Positions 37,354 to 46,262 of a stretch of DNA of 64,000 nucleotides are shown in pieces. Within the stretch, counting starts at the first letter, position 1. Each line of letters starts with the position of its first letter. The notes beneath the pieces were generated by a model. The model did no database searches. It was not told the origin of the DNA and was given only the letters and a program-made list of their open reading frames with translations. The translations under genes were made by a program, and so were the position numbers. This stretch comes from Clostridium celatum DSM 1785 (lineage in GTDB: Bacteria; Bacillota; Clostridia; Clostridiales; Clostridiaceae), in contig NZ_KB291618.1 of the NCBI RefSeq assembly GCF_000320405.1, positions 62,001-126,000 on the forward strand. Reading direction: 5' to 3'.

Positions 37354-39126
37354 ATGACTTTAATTAAAAATTCTTCTATAAAGAAGTTAACACTATCAAT
37401 TTTTGCAACTTTGTATTTAATTTTTTTCATATTTACTATTTTAAATTTATACTCATATTCTAAATATGAATCTTTAAAAACAGAAAAACTCATTAAAAAT
37501 TTCAATCTTAGTTTAAGTAAACAAATATCTGAAAAGATTAATAGTATTTCTGATGTGTCCAAGTATCCATTACTTATACCAGAAATATCAAACTTACATA
37601 ATATCCTTAGATCAGATAATGTTCTTGATATAAATAATTATAATTATTTAAAACATCTTTGCGAAATGATTTTAATTCAAAACGATTCAATAAATGGAGC
37701 TTACATATATGATTTAAAAGGCCGTGGTACATTCGCTTCTAGAAATACCTCTACAGATATATTAATAAATCCATCTTTAGAGTGGTGGTTTCTAAAAAGT
37801 ATTCAATCCGATAACTCAACTTCCATATTTAGCAATATTAATATTAAAAGTATTGTTGATGTTAATACTTCTAGTAACGAAAATTTAATTGCTCTAACAC
37901 GACAAATTATTGATATATCATCAAATGAAATAACTGGATTATTGTTAATTACAATTCCTACTGATAAAATTTTAAATTTATTAAATAATGACATAGCATT
38001 TAATAATCAAATTCTTTCACTTTATGATTCAGATGGCCAGTTAATAGCAGAAACTAATAAAAATCCACTATTCAATGATTTATATCAAAATACACAACTT
38101 ATAACTACTAATACAGAACCTCAGATTGAATATATGTACAAAGATACTAGCTATATAGTAACTTATAATTATATTCAATTTTATGATTGGATACTTATAA
38201 ATACAATAAAAAAATCAGATGCTTTTAACTTAAACACACTATATATGATGTTTTTCTTTATTAATTTAATATTCTTCTTGATTATGTCAGCTATACTTTA
38301 TTTATTCTTAAAAAATAGAATATTTAATCCAATTGAATCATTAGCTAAAAATATGAAATCAAGTAATTTAGAAAAAAACCTTGATACAAAAATTATTTAT
38401 GATAAAGATGATGAAATAGGTTTTTTAGTTAACTCTTATAATAAAATGAAAAATCGAATAAATTATTTAATTAATATCAACTATAAAAATGCTCTTGAAC
38501 ATAAAGAATTAGAGTTACAACAATTACAAAATCAAATAAATCCTCATTTTATATATAATACATTAGAATCTATTCATATGATGGCTGAAATAAATGACGA
38601 TATAGAAACATCAACTATGGCAGAATACTTTGGTGAAATAATTAGATATAGCATGAACCGTAGAATTAATACTGTGACATTAAAAGAAGAGCTAAAAATT
38701 ATAGATAATTATATCTATTTACAAAAAATAAGATTTGACCAATTATTCACTATTGAAAATATGGTTTCAGATGAACTATTATCTTGTGAAATAATTAAAA
38801 TGATAATTCAACCCTTAATAGAAAATGCCATTTATCACGGATTAAGTGAATGTAGTGGCAACGGTAAAATAATAATTCAAGGGTCAAAGGTAAATAATAA
38901 TCTTTTATTAACAATATCTGATAACGGAATTGGTATACCTGAAGAAAAATTACAAGATTTAAATGATTATATAAATGATAAAAACCATAACTTTAATGGT
39001 ATTGCATTAAGAAATATAAATAAAAGATTAAAACTTAATTACGGTGAAAATTATGGTCTTGAGATTTTTAGCATAGAAGGAAATGGAACATCAATGGTAT
39101 TAACTCTACCATTTATAATAAAATAA
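37354..39126 (+). CDS. Sensor histidine kinase, YesM type
   Basis: It has 590 residues from ATG 37354 (GGGGGA site 5 bases before it); the longer frame from 37300 has no ribosome binding site. Membrane helix (about 10-33), extracellular Cache-like sensor region (about 35-275), second helix (about 285-310), HAMP (about 312-365), His_kinase domain with QINPHFIYNTLES (phosphoacceptor His), and HATPase_c with QPLIENAIYHGL and DNGIGIP. It pairs with the regulator at 35990. The neighbouring membrane-anchored binding protein may present sugar to the sensor domain. Confidence 0.93.
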   Translation: MTLIKNSSIKKLTLSIFATLYLIFFIFTILNLYSYSKYESLKTEKLIKNFNLSLSKQISEKINSISDVSKYPLLIPEISNLHNILRSDNVLDINNYNYLKHLCEMILIQNDSINGAYIYDLKGRGTFASRNTSTDILINPSLEWWFLKSIQSDNSTSIFSNINIKSIVDVNTSSNENLIALTRQIIDISSNEITGLLLITIPTDKILNLLNNDIAFNNQILSLYDSDGQLIAETNKNPLFNDLYQNTQLITTNTEPQIEYMYKDTSYIVTYNYIQFYDWILINTIKKSDAFNLNTLYMMFFFINLIFFLIMSAILYLFLKNRIFNPIESLAKNMKSSNLEKNLDTKIIYDKDDEIGFLVNSYNKMKNRINYLININYKNALEHKELELQQLQNQINPHFIYNTLESIHMMAEINDDIETSTMAEYFGEIIRYSMNRRINTVTLKEELKIIDNYIYLQKIRFDQLFTIENMVSDELLSCEIIKMIIQPLIENAIYHGLSECSGNGKIIIQGSKVNNNLLLTISDNGIGIPEEKLQDLNDYINDKNHNFNGIALRNINKRLKLNYGENYGLEIFSIEGNGTSMVLTLPFIIK

Positions 39127-39206
39127 TTACTTAACCTTGGTATCATTCCATCAAATATAAGAATTAATAATATCACCATTTCTTATATAGTCGTTTAAGC
39201 AATAAA

Positions 39207-39252
39207 AAATAGCTATAAGAAAATCTTATTTTTTGATTTTCTTATAGCTTAA
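39207..39252. terminator. Terminator between convergent genes
   Basis: Perfect 15-bp stem AGCTATAAGAAAATC (39211-39225) with GATTTTCTTATAGCT (39235-39249); A run before and T run after, so it serves the kinase and the opposite gene. Confidence 0.83.
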
Positions 39253-39272
39253 CTTTTATATTTAAACATATA

Positions 39273-39707
39273 TTATAACCTTTTTAAATGAACTATATTA
39301 CCATTGTAATTTTCATATAGCTTTTTTATATTTACTCCACAATACATTAATGCTCCACCTAAAAATACTTCATTAGTGTCCTTATTCACATATACTGCAT
39401 CTTCATTTAATCCCTTTAATCTTATTTTTTTGCAATTATAACTATTTTCTATTTGACTATCATTGAATATAAGTAAAACTTCTGATTTATCTTTAGAGAT
39501 AACTTCCCAATATTCTAAAGTATTGTTTCTTGTAGAATTCTTTATAAGATAATAATTCCCATTATTTATTATATCAATACTTATATTGTGTCTTTCTAGC
39601 TTTCCCTTAACAGTTTCCTTATCTAATATAACTCTATTTTTATTTATATACATCATTTCATTTTTTAAACTAAACATACCGCTATTTTCTATAATTCTTA
39701 CACCCAT
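39273..39707 (-). CDS. C-terminal domain of a GH36 alpha-galactosidase-like protein, without the catalytic part
   Basis: The 144 residues match only the end of GH36 enzymes: NYYLIKNSTRNNTLEYWEV, SKDKSEVLLIF, then the Ig-like C-terminal LKGLNEDAVYVNKDTNEVF and GALMYCGVNI. The TIM-barrel catalytic domain is absent and the 39 residues before do not look like GH36. The gene nevertheless has a good start (GGGAG, 8 bases) and a cre-like site upstream, so it may be a remnant of a deleted alpha-galactosidase gene that kept its expression signals. Confidence 0.68.
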   Translation of the reverse strand: MGVRIIENSGMFSLKNEMMYINKNRVILDKETVKGKLERHNISIDIINNGNYYLIKNSTRNNTLEYWEVISKDKSEVLLIFNDSQIENSYNCKKIRLKGLNEDAVYVNKDTNEVFLGGALMYCGVNIKKLYENYNGNIVHLKRL

Positions 39708-39771
39708 ATTTGACTCCCACTATCTTTATTATTTAAAATTCCAATATATATTAACTAATTAATCGCACTCT

Positions 39772-39785
39772 TGTTAACGTTTACC
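39772..39785. promoter_or_regulatory. cre-like CcpA site
   Basis: TGTTAACGTTTACC matches the TGWNANCGNTNWCA consensus at all specified bases except the last. It lies 65 bases upstream of the GH36 remnant. Confidence 0.5.
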
Positions 39786-39879
39786 TATAGCATATCGTAT
39801 ATTCATCTATTAATCAATATTTTTTTATAATTTATTGCAATAATATCCATATATATTATATTTTTTATAATGTCATTAA

Positions 39880-39918
39880 CAAAAAGATGCTATACCAATT
39901 TTTTTTGATATAACATCC
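39880..39918 (-). terminator. Terminator of degV
   Basis: GATGTTATA with TATAGCATC on the minus strand (GU pair), then five U. Confidence 0.75.
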
Positions 39919-39938
39919 TTATTTTTTTACTATTATTT

Positions 39939-40805
39939 CTATCTATTACTCCCTAAAAACAATGCTGCTAAAACTCCTGGTCCTGCATGTGCTCCCACTA
40001 CATTTCCAACATAGTTTACAACTACATTTTTAAATTCTTGTTCTTCTAATATAATATCCCTTAAAGTCTCTGCTTCTTCTAAGCAATCTCCATGACATAT
40101 ATATAAAGTTTCATTTTTAGTATTTATCGCTTTTTCCTTAACTTCATTAGCTAAAAACCTTAAAGCCTTTTTCTTACCTTTAATTTTTTCACCTTGTACT
40201 AATTTTCCTTCATCATCTATATATAATGTTGGCTTAATATTTAAAAGACCTCCAATAGTTGCAGTTGCCCCTGAAATACGCCCACCTCTTTTTAAATGAT
40301 TTAAATCATCTATTATTATTGAGTGTACTACTTTTCTCTTATTCTCTTCAAGCCAATTAACTATTTCTTCTACACTTTTACCTTCATCTCTCATTTCACA
40401 TGCCTTACTAACTAGAAAACCTTGACCAACAGAAAAACTTAATGAATCAACTAACAAAATATTTGCATCTGGATATTCTTCTAGTAAAATATTTTTTGCT
40501 ATATTGGCACTATTAAAAGTACCACTTAAACTTGAAGATATTGATATATAAATTATTGAATCTCCATTCTTTATATGCTTAGTAAATTCTTCTTCAAATT
40601 CATGAGCATTTATTTGAGATGTTGTAGGTGTTGCACCTTCTCTCATCTTGTTATAGAAATCTTTATAGCTCAGAGTTTGTCCTAAATCATCTTTTATTAA
40701 CTTCCCATTTAAATTTAATATTAATGAAAGTAATCCTATATTGTTATTTTCTATATATTCTCTTGTTAAATCACATGCTGAATCAGTTAATATCTTTATT
40801 CCCAT
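39939..40805 (-). CDS. DegV-family fatty-acid-binding protein
   Basis: Binds a fatty acid and hands it to the FakA kinase in the fatty-acid kinase system. It has 288 residues; ATG 40805 is chosen because GGAGG lies 9 bases upstream, while an ATG three codons earlier abuts that site. DegV fold: TDSACDL (start), TTSQINAHEF, SISSSLSGTF (lipid carboxylate-binding Ser), and a C-terminal YVGNVVGAHAGPGV. It is downstream of gpmI and separated by the gpmI terminator. A second, diverged DegV gene is at 48760. Confidence 0.92.
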   Translation of the reverse strand: MGIKILTDSACDLTREYIENNNIGLLSLILNLNGKLIKDDLGQTLSYKDFYNKMREGATPTTSQINAHEFEEEFTKHIKNGDSIIYISISSSLSGTFNSANIAKNILLEEYPDANILLVDSLSFSVGQGFLVSKACEMRDEGKSVEEIVNWLEENKRKVVHSIIIDDLNHLKRGGRISGATATIGGLLNIKPTLYIDDEGKLVQGEKIKGKKKALRFLANEVKEKAINTKNETLYICHGDCLEEAETLRDIILEEQEFKNVVVNYVGNVVGAHAGPGVLAALFLGSNR

Positions 40806-40909
40806 AATCTTCATCCTCCACTAAATTTATATTAGTTTTGTTTTAAAGCAATTATATACAGAAACATTAATATTGTCAAATCTTTTGATTGCCAAATATT
40901 TTTTTCAAC

Positions 40910-40935
40910 AAAAAAAGAGAGGGGTAGCCCTCTCC
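40910..40935 (-). terminator. Terminator of gpmI
   Basis: GGAGAGGG, CTA loop, CCCCTCTC, then seven U: a GC-rich hairpin unusual for this AT-rich window. Confidence 0.9.
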
Positions 40936-40942
40936 TTAAATA

Positions 40943-42475
40943 CTATTTTATTAAAGATTCCCCTGTCATTTCAGCTGGAACTTCTAATCCCGTTACTGTT
41001 AACATTGTAGGTGCTATATCAGCTAATTTACCATCTGATAAAGTCTTTCCTTCTGTATGATTAGATACCCATACAAATGGAACTGGATCAGTTGTGTGAG
41101 CTGTAAATGGATTTCCTGTTGAGAAATCGATCATAGTTTCGGCATTTCCATGGTCAGCAGTTATAAATACTGTTCCATCTAATTCTAAAACTTTATCAAC
41201 AACTCTACCTAAGCATGTATCTACAGCTTCAACTGCAGCCTTAGCAGCTTCCATTACTCCAGTATGTCCAACCATATCTGGGTTAGCATAGTTTAATATG
41301 ATCATATCATATTTACCTGAATCTAATCTGTTTATTAATTCATCAGTTAATTCTGGTGCGCTCATTTCTGGTTTTAAGTCATAAGTTGCAACCTTTGGAG
41401 ATGCAATAAGAGCTCTATCTTCACCTTCGTTTTCTTTTTCAACACCACCATTGAAGAAGAATGTAACGTGAGCATACTTTTCAGTTTCTGCTATTCTTAA
41501 TTGATTTAATCCCTTAGAAGCAACATATTCACCTAAAGTGTTTGTGATAGCTTCTGGTCTATAAGCAACTAAAACGCCTTCTAAAGTTTTATCGTATTGA
41601 GTCATTGTTACAAATGTTAAATTTAATGTTTCTCTTTCAAACCCTGCAAACTCTTTATCGTTTATAGCTCTAGTTATTTCTCTAGCTCTATCAGGTCTGA
41701 AGTTGAAGAATACTACTGAATCTCCATTTTTGATTGTTCCAGTTGGAGCTCCGTTAGTTTCGATAACGCATGGTAATACGAACTCATCTGTTTTGTTATC
41801 ATGGTATGATTTTTCCATACATTCTACAGCAGATGTAGCAGTTTCACCTTTTCCAAGTACCATTGCATCGTAAGCTAATTGTACTCTTTCCCATCTATTA
41901 TCTCTATCCATTGCATAATATCTACCTGAAATAGTAGCTATCTTACCAACTCCAATTTCAGCCATGTAGTTTTCAAGTTCTACTACGAAATCTTTTCCTG
42001 AACCTGGAGCAACATCTCTACCATCCATGAAGCAGTGAACATATACGTTCTTAACTTCATTTTCTTTAGCTAATTTTAATAATCCTTTTAAATGATCTAT
42101 ATGAGAGTGAACTCCACCATCAGATAATAATCCCATTAAATGTAATGCATTATTATCTTTCTTAGCATTTTCCATAGCTTCTAATAATGCTTCATTCTTA
42201 AAGAATCCACCTTCGTTTATTTCCTTAGTTATTCTAGTTAATTCTTGATATATAATTCTTCCTGCACCAATATTTAAATGTCCAACTTCTGAGTTACCCA
42301 TTTGTCCATCTGGTAATCCAACAAACATTCCACTTGCTTGTAATTGTGAGTGAGGATAATTCGCAACTAATTTATCATAGTTTGGTTTTTTAGCAGCAGC
42401 TACTGCATTCCCATCACTTTCTGGAGCTATTCCAAATCCGTCTAATATCATTAACATTACAGGTTTCTTCGCCAT
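40943..42475 (-). CDS. gpmI: 2,3-bisphosphoglycerate-independent phosphoglycerate mutase
   Basis: Interconverts 3- and 2-phosphoglycerate with Mn2+. It has 510 residues from ATG 42475 (GGAGGG site); an in-frame TTG four codons earlier lies within that site. Catalytic Ser62 in DGQMGNSEVGHLNIGAGR, Asp12 (ILDGFG), and the HGNAE and DHGNAET metal sites. It is the last gene of the cggR-gap-pgk-tpi-gpmI block but has its own promoter, because the plus-strand gene at 42752 separates it from tpi. Confidence 0.97.
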   Translation of the reverse strand: MAKKPVMLMILDGFGIAPESDGNAVAAAKKPNYDKLVANYPHSQLQASGMFVGLPDGQMGNSEVGHLNIGAGRIIYQELTRITKEINEGGFFKNEALLEAMENAKKDNNALHLMGLLSDGGVHSHIDHLKGLLKLAKENEVKNVYVHCFMDGRDVAPGSGKDFVVELENYMAEIGVGKIATISGRYYAMDRDNRWERVQLAYDAMVLGKGETATSAVECMEKSYHDNKTDEFVLPCVIETNGAPTGTIKNGDSVVFFNFRPDRAREITRAINDKEFAGFERETLNLTFVTMTQYDKTLEGVLVAYRPEAITNTLGEYVASKGLNQLRIAETEKYAHVTFFFNGGVEKENEGEDRALIASPKVATYDLKPEMSAPELTDELINRLDSGKYDMIILNYANPDMVGHTGVMEAAKAAVEAVDTCLGRVVDKVLELDGTVFITADHGNAETMIDFSTGNPFTAHTTDPVPFVWVSNHTEGKTLSDGKLADIAPTMLTVTGLEVPAEMTGESLIK

Positions 42476-42599
42476 AATTCCCTCCAAATATATAAATACT
42501 TTTTAGTTTCAAAGAACTTATAACTTTGTGAGTTTCATTATGCAATTTAATTCTCCTTGAATCTCACTTGTCATTAGTGTCCTTAATTGAACCATGTTT

Positions 42600-42628
42600 A
42601 TTATACTATAATTATTATTACTAAACAA
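42600..42628 (-). promoter_or_regulatory. gpmI promoter
   Basis: TTGTTT (42628-42623), 17-base spacer, TATAAT (42605-42600). The 125-base leader contains an imperfect hairpin GTGAGATTC/GAAACTCAC. Confidence 0.65.
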
Positions 42629-42751
42629 TATATAGAGATTTTTGTAAACGTTTGTCTAAAAAATTTTCTGATAATTTGCTTTTTATTTTTAAAAACACTT
42701 ATTCAATACTGTTCATATAATATTTTATACTAATTTAAAGGATGTAATACT

Positions 42752-43819
42752 ATAAAAAAGCTAATAATTTATATTATAACCATTAGTATAGCTCTAGTTA
42801 TATCTTTAAATGTTTTTATGTTTATTAAAAACTCATCATTATCTAATGCCATAAACAATTCATCAAATATAAGAAATACAATAATAGAATTAGATAACTT
42901 TAAAACTACTATAACTAACATGAGTAATTCTCAAGAAATTTTTTTAATGACAGGTAACTCAAAATATAAAAATGATTATAATAACTATTTAGCAGCTGCT
43001 TATACTGCAACTGATTCACTTTTAACCGATAATATGATTTCAAATGAAGATAAAACCACCTTAGATGATTTAATTAATGACTATGATTCAATTAATGCAT
43101 CTATATTTAATAGTACAATATCATACCCTGCAAATTCTGAATTTGAATCTCAAGTAATAAGTTCTAATAATGCAAAATTAAAAATTCTTCATACAGTTAG
43201 CAATATTATTTCTTCCCATAGAGATAGCCTAAATGATTCAAGTGACTCAATTGCTGAATCTATAAGTAGTCAAAAAAGTATTGTCAATTGGATTAGTAGT
43301 ATTTTTACAGCACTATTAGCTCTACCAACAATTTTTGCTAAAAAATTATTAAAAGTTAACTCTAATTTTTCCGCTGATATTAATTCTAGCACTTCTAATG
43401 ATTCATCTACATCTAATTCTAATACAGATAGTGAAGGTATCACCCCTTCAATTGTAACTCTTGAAAAGTTTTTTAACTTTGAGAATAATGCAGAGAGCCT
43501 CAAAGAAGTTAGAGAACAATTAATCGAAAATGCTGTATTACTTAATTACATTCATATATCATCTTTTAATAGTTCTACTCTTTCTAATAAGTGCGAGCTT
43601 TGTAGTAATCAACTTAATTCAATAATAAATGAATTTTCTTCTATTGAAAAAATATATTTAAGTAACTTATCCAAAGAATCATTAGATATTTATTCTCGTA
43701 TTGCAAATTTAAAAGCTGCATTGAATAATTTATCAATACAGCTATCTCAACTTAATGATTATAATAATTATATAATTAAGATAAATGAAATTCTAATAAA
43801 TGAAAATCATACTACTTAA
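42752..43819 (+). CDS. CHASE3-like membrane protein, probable ATA start
   Basis: A Met at 42818 begins the clear frame, but 22 open codons precede it. These encode a membrane helix (KKLIIYIITISIALVISLNV) and start at ATA 42752, which follows AAAGGATG at correct spacing. No ATG, GTG or TTG serves. The start may be an AUA codon or a mutated ATG. The protein (355 residues) has a first helix, an extracellular four-helix region like CHASE3 (QEIFLMTGNSKYKNDYNNY), a second helix (about 170-190), a Ser/Asn-rich linker and a helical cytosolic tail. It has no kinase, cyclase or chemoreceptor output domain. It lies opposite to and inside the glycolytic cluster. Confidence 0.66.
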   Translation: MKKLIIYIITISIALVISLNVFMFIKNSSLSNAINNSSNIRNTIIELDNFKTTITNMSNSQEIFLMTGNSKYKNDYNNYLAAAYTATDSLLTDNMISNEDKTTLDDLINDYDSINASIFNSTISYPANSEFESQVISSNNAKLKILHTVSNIISSHRDSLNDSSDSIAESISSQKSIVNWISSIFTALLALPTIFAKKLLKVNSNFSADINSSTSNDSSTSNSNTDSEGITPSIVTLEKFFNFENNAESLKEVREQLIENAVLLNYIHISSFNSSTLSNKCELCSNQLNSIINEFSSIEKIYLSNLSKESLDIYSRIANLKAALNNLSIQLSQLNDYNNYIIKINEILINENHTT

Positions 43820-43886
43820 AGTGTTTGTTAATGCTAATATTCCATTATCTTCTCTAATAATTTCAGATAAACTTTTATATTATATT

Positions 43887-43929
43887 AAAAAAAATACTTC
43901 AAAGTAAAATATATTACTTTGAAGTATTT
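43887..43929 (-). terminator. Terminator of tpiA
   Basis: Perfect 16-bp stem AAATACTTCAAAGTAA with TTACTTTGAAGTATTT, followed by eight U on the minus strand. Confidence 0.87.
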
Positions 43930-43935
43930 CTTCTA

Positions 43936-44682
43936 TTAATAGTTTACGATTTGTGCAAAATCAGTAGCAACTAAGCTAGCTCCACCAACTAAAGCTCCAT
44001 CGATATCAGATTGAGCCATTTGAGCTTTTATAGTTCCAGGTTTAACTGATCCACCGTATTGGATTCTTACTTTGTTAGCAACTTCTTGACCAAACATTTC
44101 AGCAACAACGCTTCTTACAGCCATTATTGTTTCGTTTGCTTGTTCATCAGTAGCAGTTTTACCAGTTCCAATAGCCCAGATTGGTTCGTAAGCTATAACA
44201 ACTTTTTCTGCTAGTTCTGGTGCTAAACCTTCTAAATCAGCTTTAATTTGAGCTCCAACAACTTCGTTAGTTGTTCCGTTTTCTCTTTGCTCTAAAGATT
44301 CTCCACAGCAAAGGATTGGAGTTAAGTTGTGAGCGAAAGCAGCCTTAACCTTCTTATTTAAAGCTTCATCAGTTTCATTGAAGTATTCTCTTCTTTCACT
44401 GTGTCCTAAAACAACATAGCTAACACCCATAGCTTCTAACATTCCTGGAGCAACTTCACCAGTGAAAGCTCCTTTTTCTTCAAAGTGCATGTTTTGAGCA
44501 GCAACTTTGATGTTTGATCCTTCAACTGCTTTTAATACAGCATCTAAGCAAACAAAAGTAGGACAAACTACTACATCACAAGTAGCATCCTTAACTAATG
44601 GTTTTAATTCATTTATAACTTTAACAGCTTCTTCTGGAGTATAGTGCATTTTCCAGTTTCCAGCGATAATAGCTTTTCTCAT
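43936..44682 (-). CDS. tpiA: Triosephosphate isomerase
   Basis: Interconverts dihydroxyacetone phosphate and glyceraldehyde-3-phosphate. It has 248 residues from ATG 44682 (GAGGTG site); a GTG three codons upstream lies inside that site. Catalytic Lys11 in GNWKMH, His in LGHSERR, Glu in [11 protein letters not shown], and the phosphate loop QYGGSVKPG. It follows pgk after 250 bases that contain a structured element. Confidence 0.97.
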   Translation of the reverse strand: MRKAIIAGNWKMHYTPEEAVKVINELKPLVKDATCDVVVCPTFVCLDAVLKAVEGSNIKVAAQNMHFEEKGAFTGEVAPGMLEAMGVSYVVLGHSERREYFNETDEALNKKVKAAFAHNLTPILCCGESLEQRENGTTNEVVGAQIKADLEGLAPELAEKVVIAYEPIWAIGTGKTATDEQANETIMAVRSVVAEMFGQEVANKVRIQYGGSVKPGTIKAQMAQSDIDGALVGGASLVATDFAQIVNY

Positions 44683-44787
44683 TATATTCACCTCATAATT
44701 TATTTTAAAATAATTAATTATGAATGAAGTCTAGGCTTCATTCATAACCTTTAAATCTATTTTTATTATACTTGCAATTTTTAAATG

Positions 44788-44936
44788 AAGCACCTACTCC
44801 CTTATGCTCGTAGGTGTACACCATTGCATAGCTTAAACTAACCAAATCAAAAATTTGGAATCTTTATAGGAAACTCCTACTCACTTTCGTTCGTATGAGT
44901 AAGTTCGCCTATCTAAATCACAGATTTAGAGGCTTA
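44788..44936 (-). repeat. Structured intergenic element between pgk and tpiA
   Basis: About 150 bases hold four stems: CTAAATC/GATTTAG (44913-44919, 44923-44929), TACTCA/TGAGTA (44878-44883, 44896-44901), CCAAAT/ATTTGG (44842-44847, 44853-44858) and CACCTAC/GTAGGTG (44791-44797, 44810-44816). GC content and hairpin density are unlike the surrounding spacers. It abuts the pgk stop codon. It may be a small dispersed repeat (MITE-like) or a processed RNA element. No second copy is in this window. Confidence 0.5.
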
Positions 44937-46111
44937 CTTATCGTTTAAAGCAGCGATTCCTGGTAAAGTTTTACCTTCTAAGAATTCTAATGAAGCTCCA
45001 CCACCTGTAGAGATGTGAGTCATCTTATCTCCGAATCCTAAGATATTAACAGCAGCAGCTGAGTCTCCTCCACCGATAACTGTTGTAGCATCTGCATCAG
45101 CCATAGCCTTAGCAACTGCAATTGTTCCCTTGTTGAAGTTTTCGAATTCGAATACTCCCATTGGTCCATTCCAGATAACAGTCTTAGCATCTTTAATTGC
45201 ATCAGCATATAAAGCTTCTGTCTTAGGTCCGATATCTAATCCCATGAATCCAGCTGGAATGTTTTGATCTTCAGTAACTGTAGCTTCAACATCTTTGAAT
45301 CCATCAGCAATTCTGTGGTCTACTGGTAATAAGAATTTAACACCGTTAGCTTCAGCTTTAGCGATCATTTCTTTAGCGTAGTCCATTCTGTCATCTTCAC
45401 ATAAAGAAGTTCCGATTTCATATCCTTGAGCTTTTAAGAATGTGTAAGCCATTCCTCCACCAATGATGATTGTATCAACTTTTTCTAATAAGTTGTTGAT
45501 AACAGCAATTTTATCAGAAACCTTTGATCCACCTAATATAGCTACGAAAGGTCTAACTGGGTTATTTACAGCTTCTCCTAAGAACTTTAATTCTTTTTGA
45601 ATTAAGTATCCGCATACAGCTGTATCTACGAATTTAGTAACTCCTTCAGTTGAAGAGTGAGCTCTGTGAGCAGTTCCGAATGCATCATTAACGTAGATAT
45701 CACATAAAGAAGCTAATTCTTTAGATAATTCTTCTCCGTTCTTAGTTTCTTCTTTTCTGCATCTAGTGTTTTCTAATAATACAACGTCTCCGTCTTTCAT
45801 ATCAGCAACAGCTTTTCTAGCATTTTCTCCAACAACTTCTTCATCTCTAGCAAAAACTACTTCTTTACCTAACATTTCGCTTAATCTTACAGCAACTGGT
45901 GCTAAAGTCTTAGAGCATCTTTTCCTAAGTGTGAGCAAAGTATAACCTTAGCTCCATTTTCAACTAAGTATTTAATTGTTGGAAGAGCTCCTACTAATCT
46001 ATTTTCATCAGTGATAACACCATCTTTTAATGGAACGTTAAAGTCACATCTTACTAAAACTCTTTTACCATTAACTTGAACATCTTCAATTGTCTTCTTA
46101 TTAAAGCTCAT
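44934..46111 (-). pseudogene. pgk: Phosphoglycerate kinase (one frameshift)
   Basis: Transfers phosphate from 1,3-bisphosphoglycerate to ADP. The frame opens at ATG 46111 (GAGGTG site; a GTG three codons before it is within that site), runs to [12 protein letters not shown] and stops. The correct sequence continues in another frame with [20 protein letters not shown]. Restoring one base after GATGC near 45918 gives KDASKTLAPV and a 392-residue enzyme with all family parts, including RCDFNVP, the nucleotide-binding GGSKVSDK, and GGGDSAAAV. Every other part is conserved. Since this enzyme is normally required for growth on sugars, a sequencing error is the simplest explanation. Confidence 0.93.
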
Positions 46112-46160
46112 TTTCTTCACCTCATAAATTTTTTATCGTTTTCTTCATAATTTTAAAATA

Positions 46161-46230
46161 GGCCCGGTCTTATAAGTATGCCTTAGAGACCGGACCCGTT
46201 TTTAGGATCTTATAAGAGTGCTTTTATAAG
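46161..46230 (-). other. Two hairpins in the gap-pgk spacer
   Basis: GGTCCGGTCT with AGACCGGGCC (46196-46187 and 46170-46161) is GC-rich and followed by UAUUUU; CTTATAA with TTATAAG (46209-46215, 46224-46230) precedes it. They may partly terminate or set an mRNA end so that gap transcript exceeds pgk, as known for gap operons in Bacillus (processing upstream of gap in that case). Confidence 0.6.
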
Positions 46231-46262
46231 CATCTAATCCGTATATAATTATCTATTAAAAA

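Noticed and set aside
42476-42600. 18-codon leader ORF in the gpmI leader (MTSEIQGELNCIMKLTKL)
   Set aside because: The ribosome binding site is marginal and there is no attenuator structure beside it.
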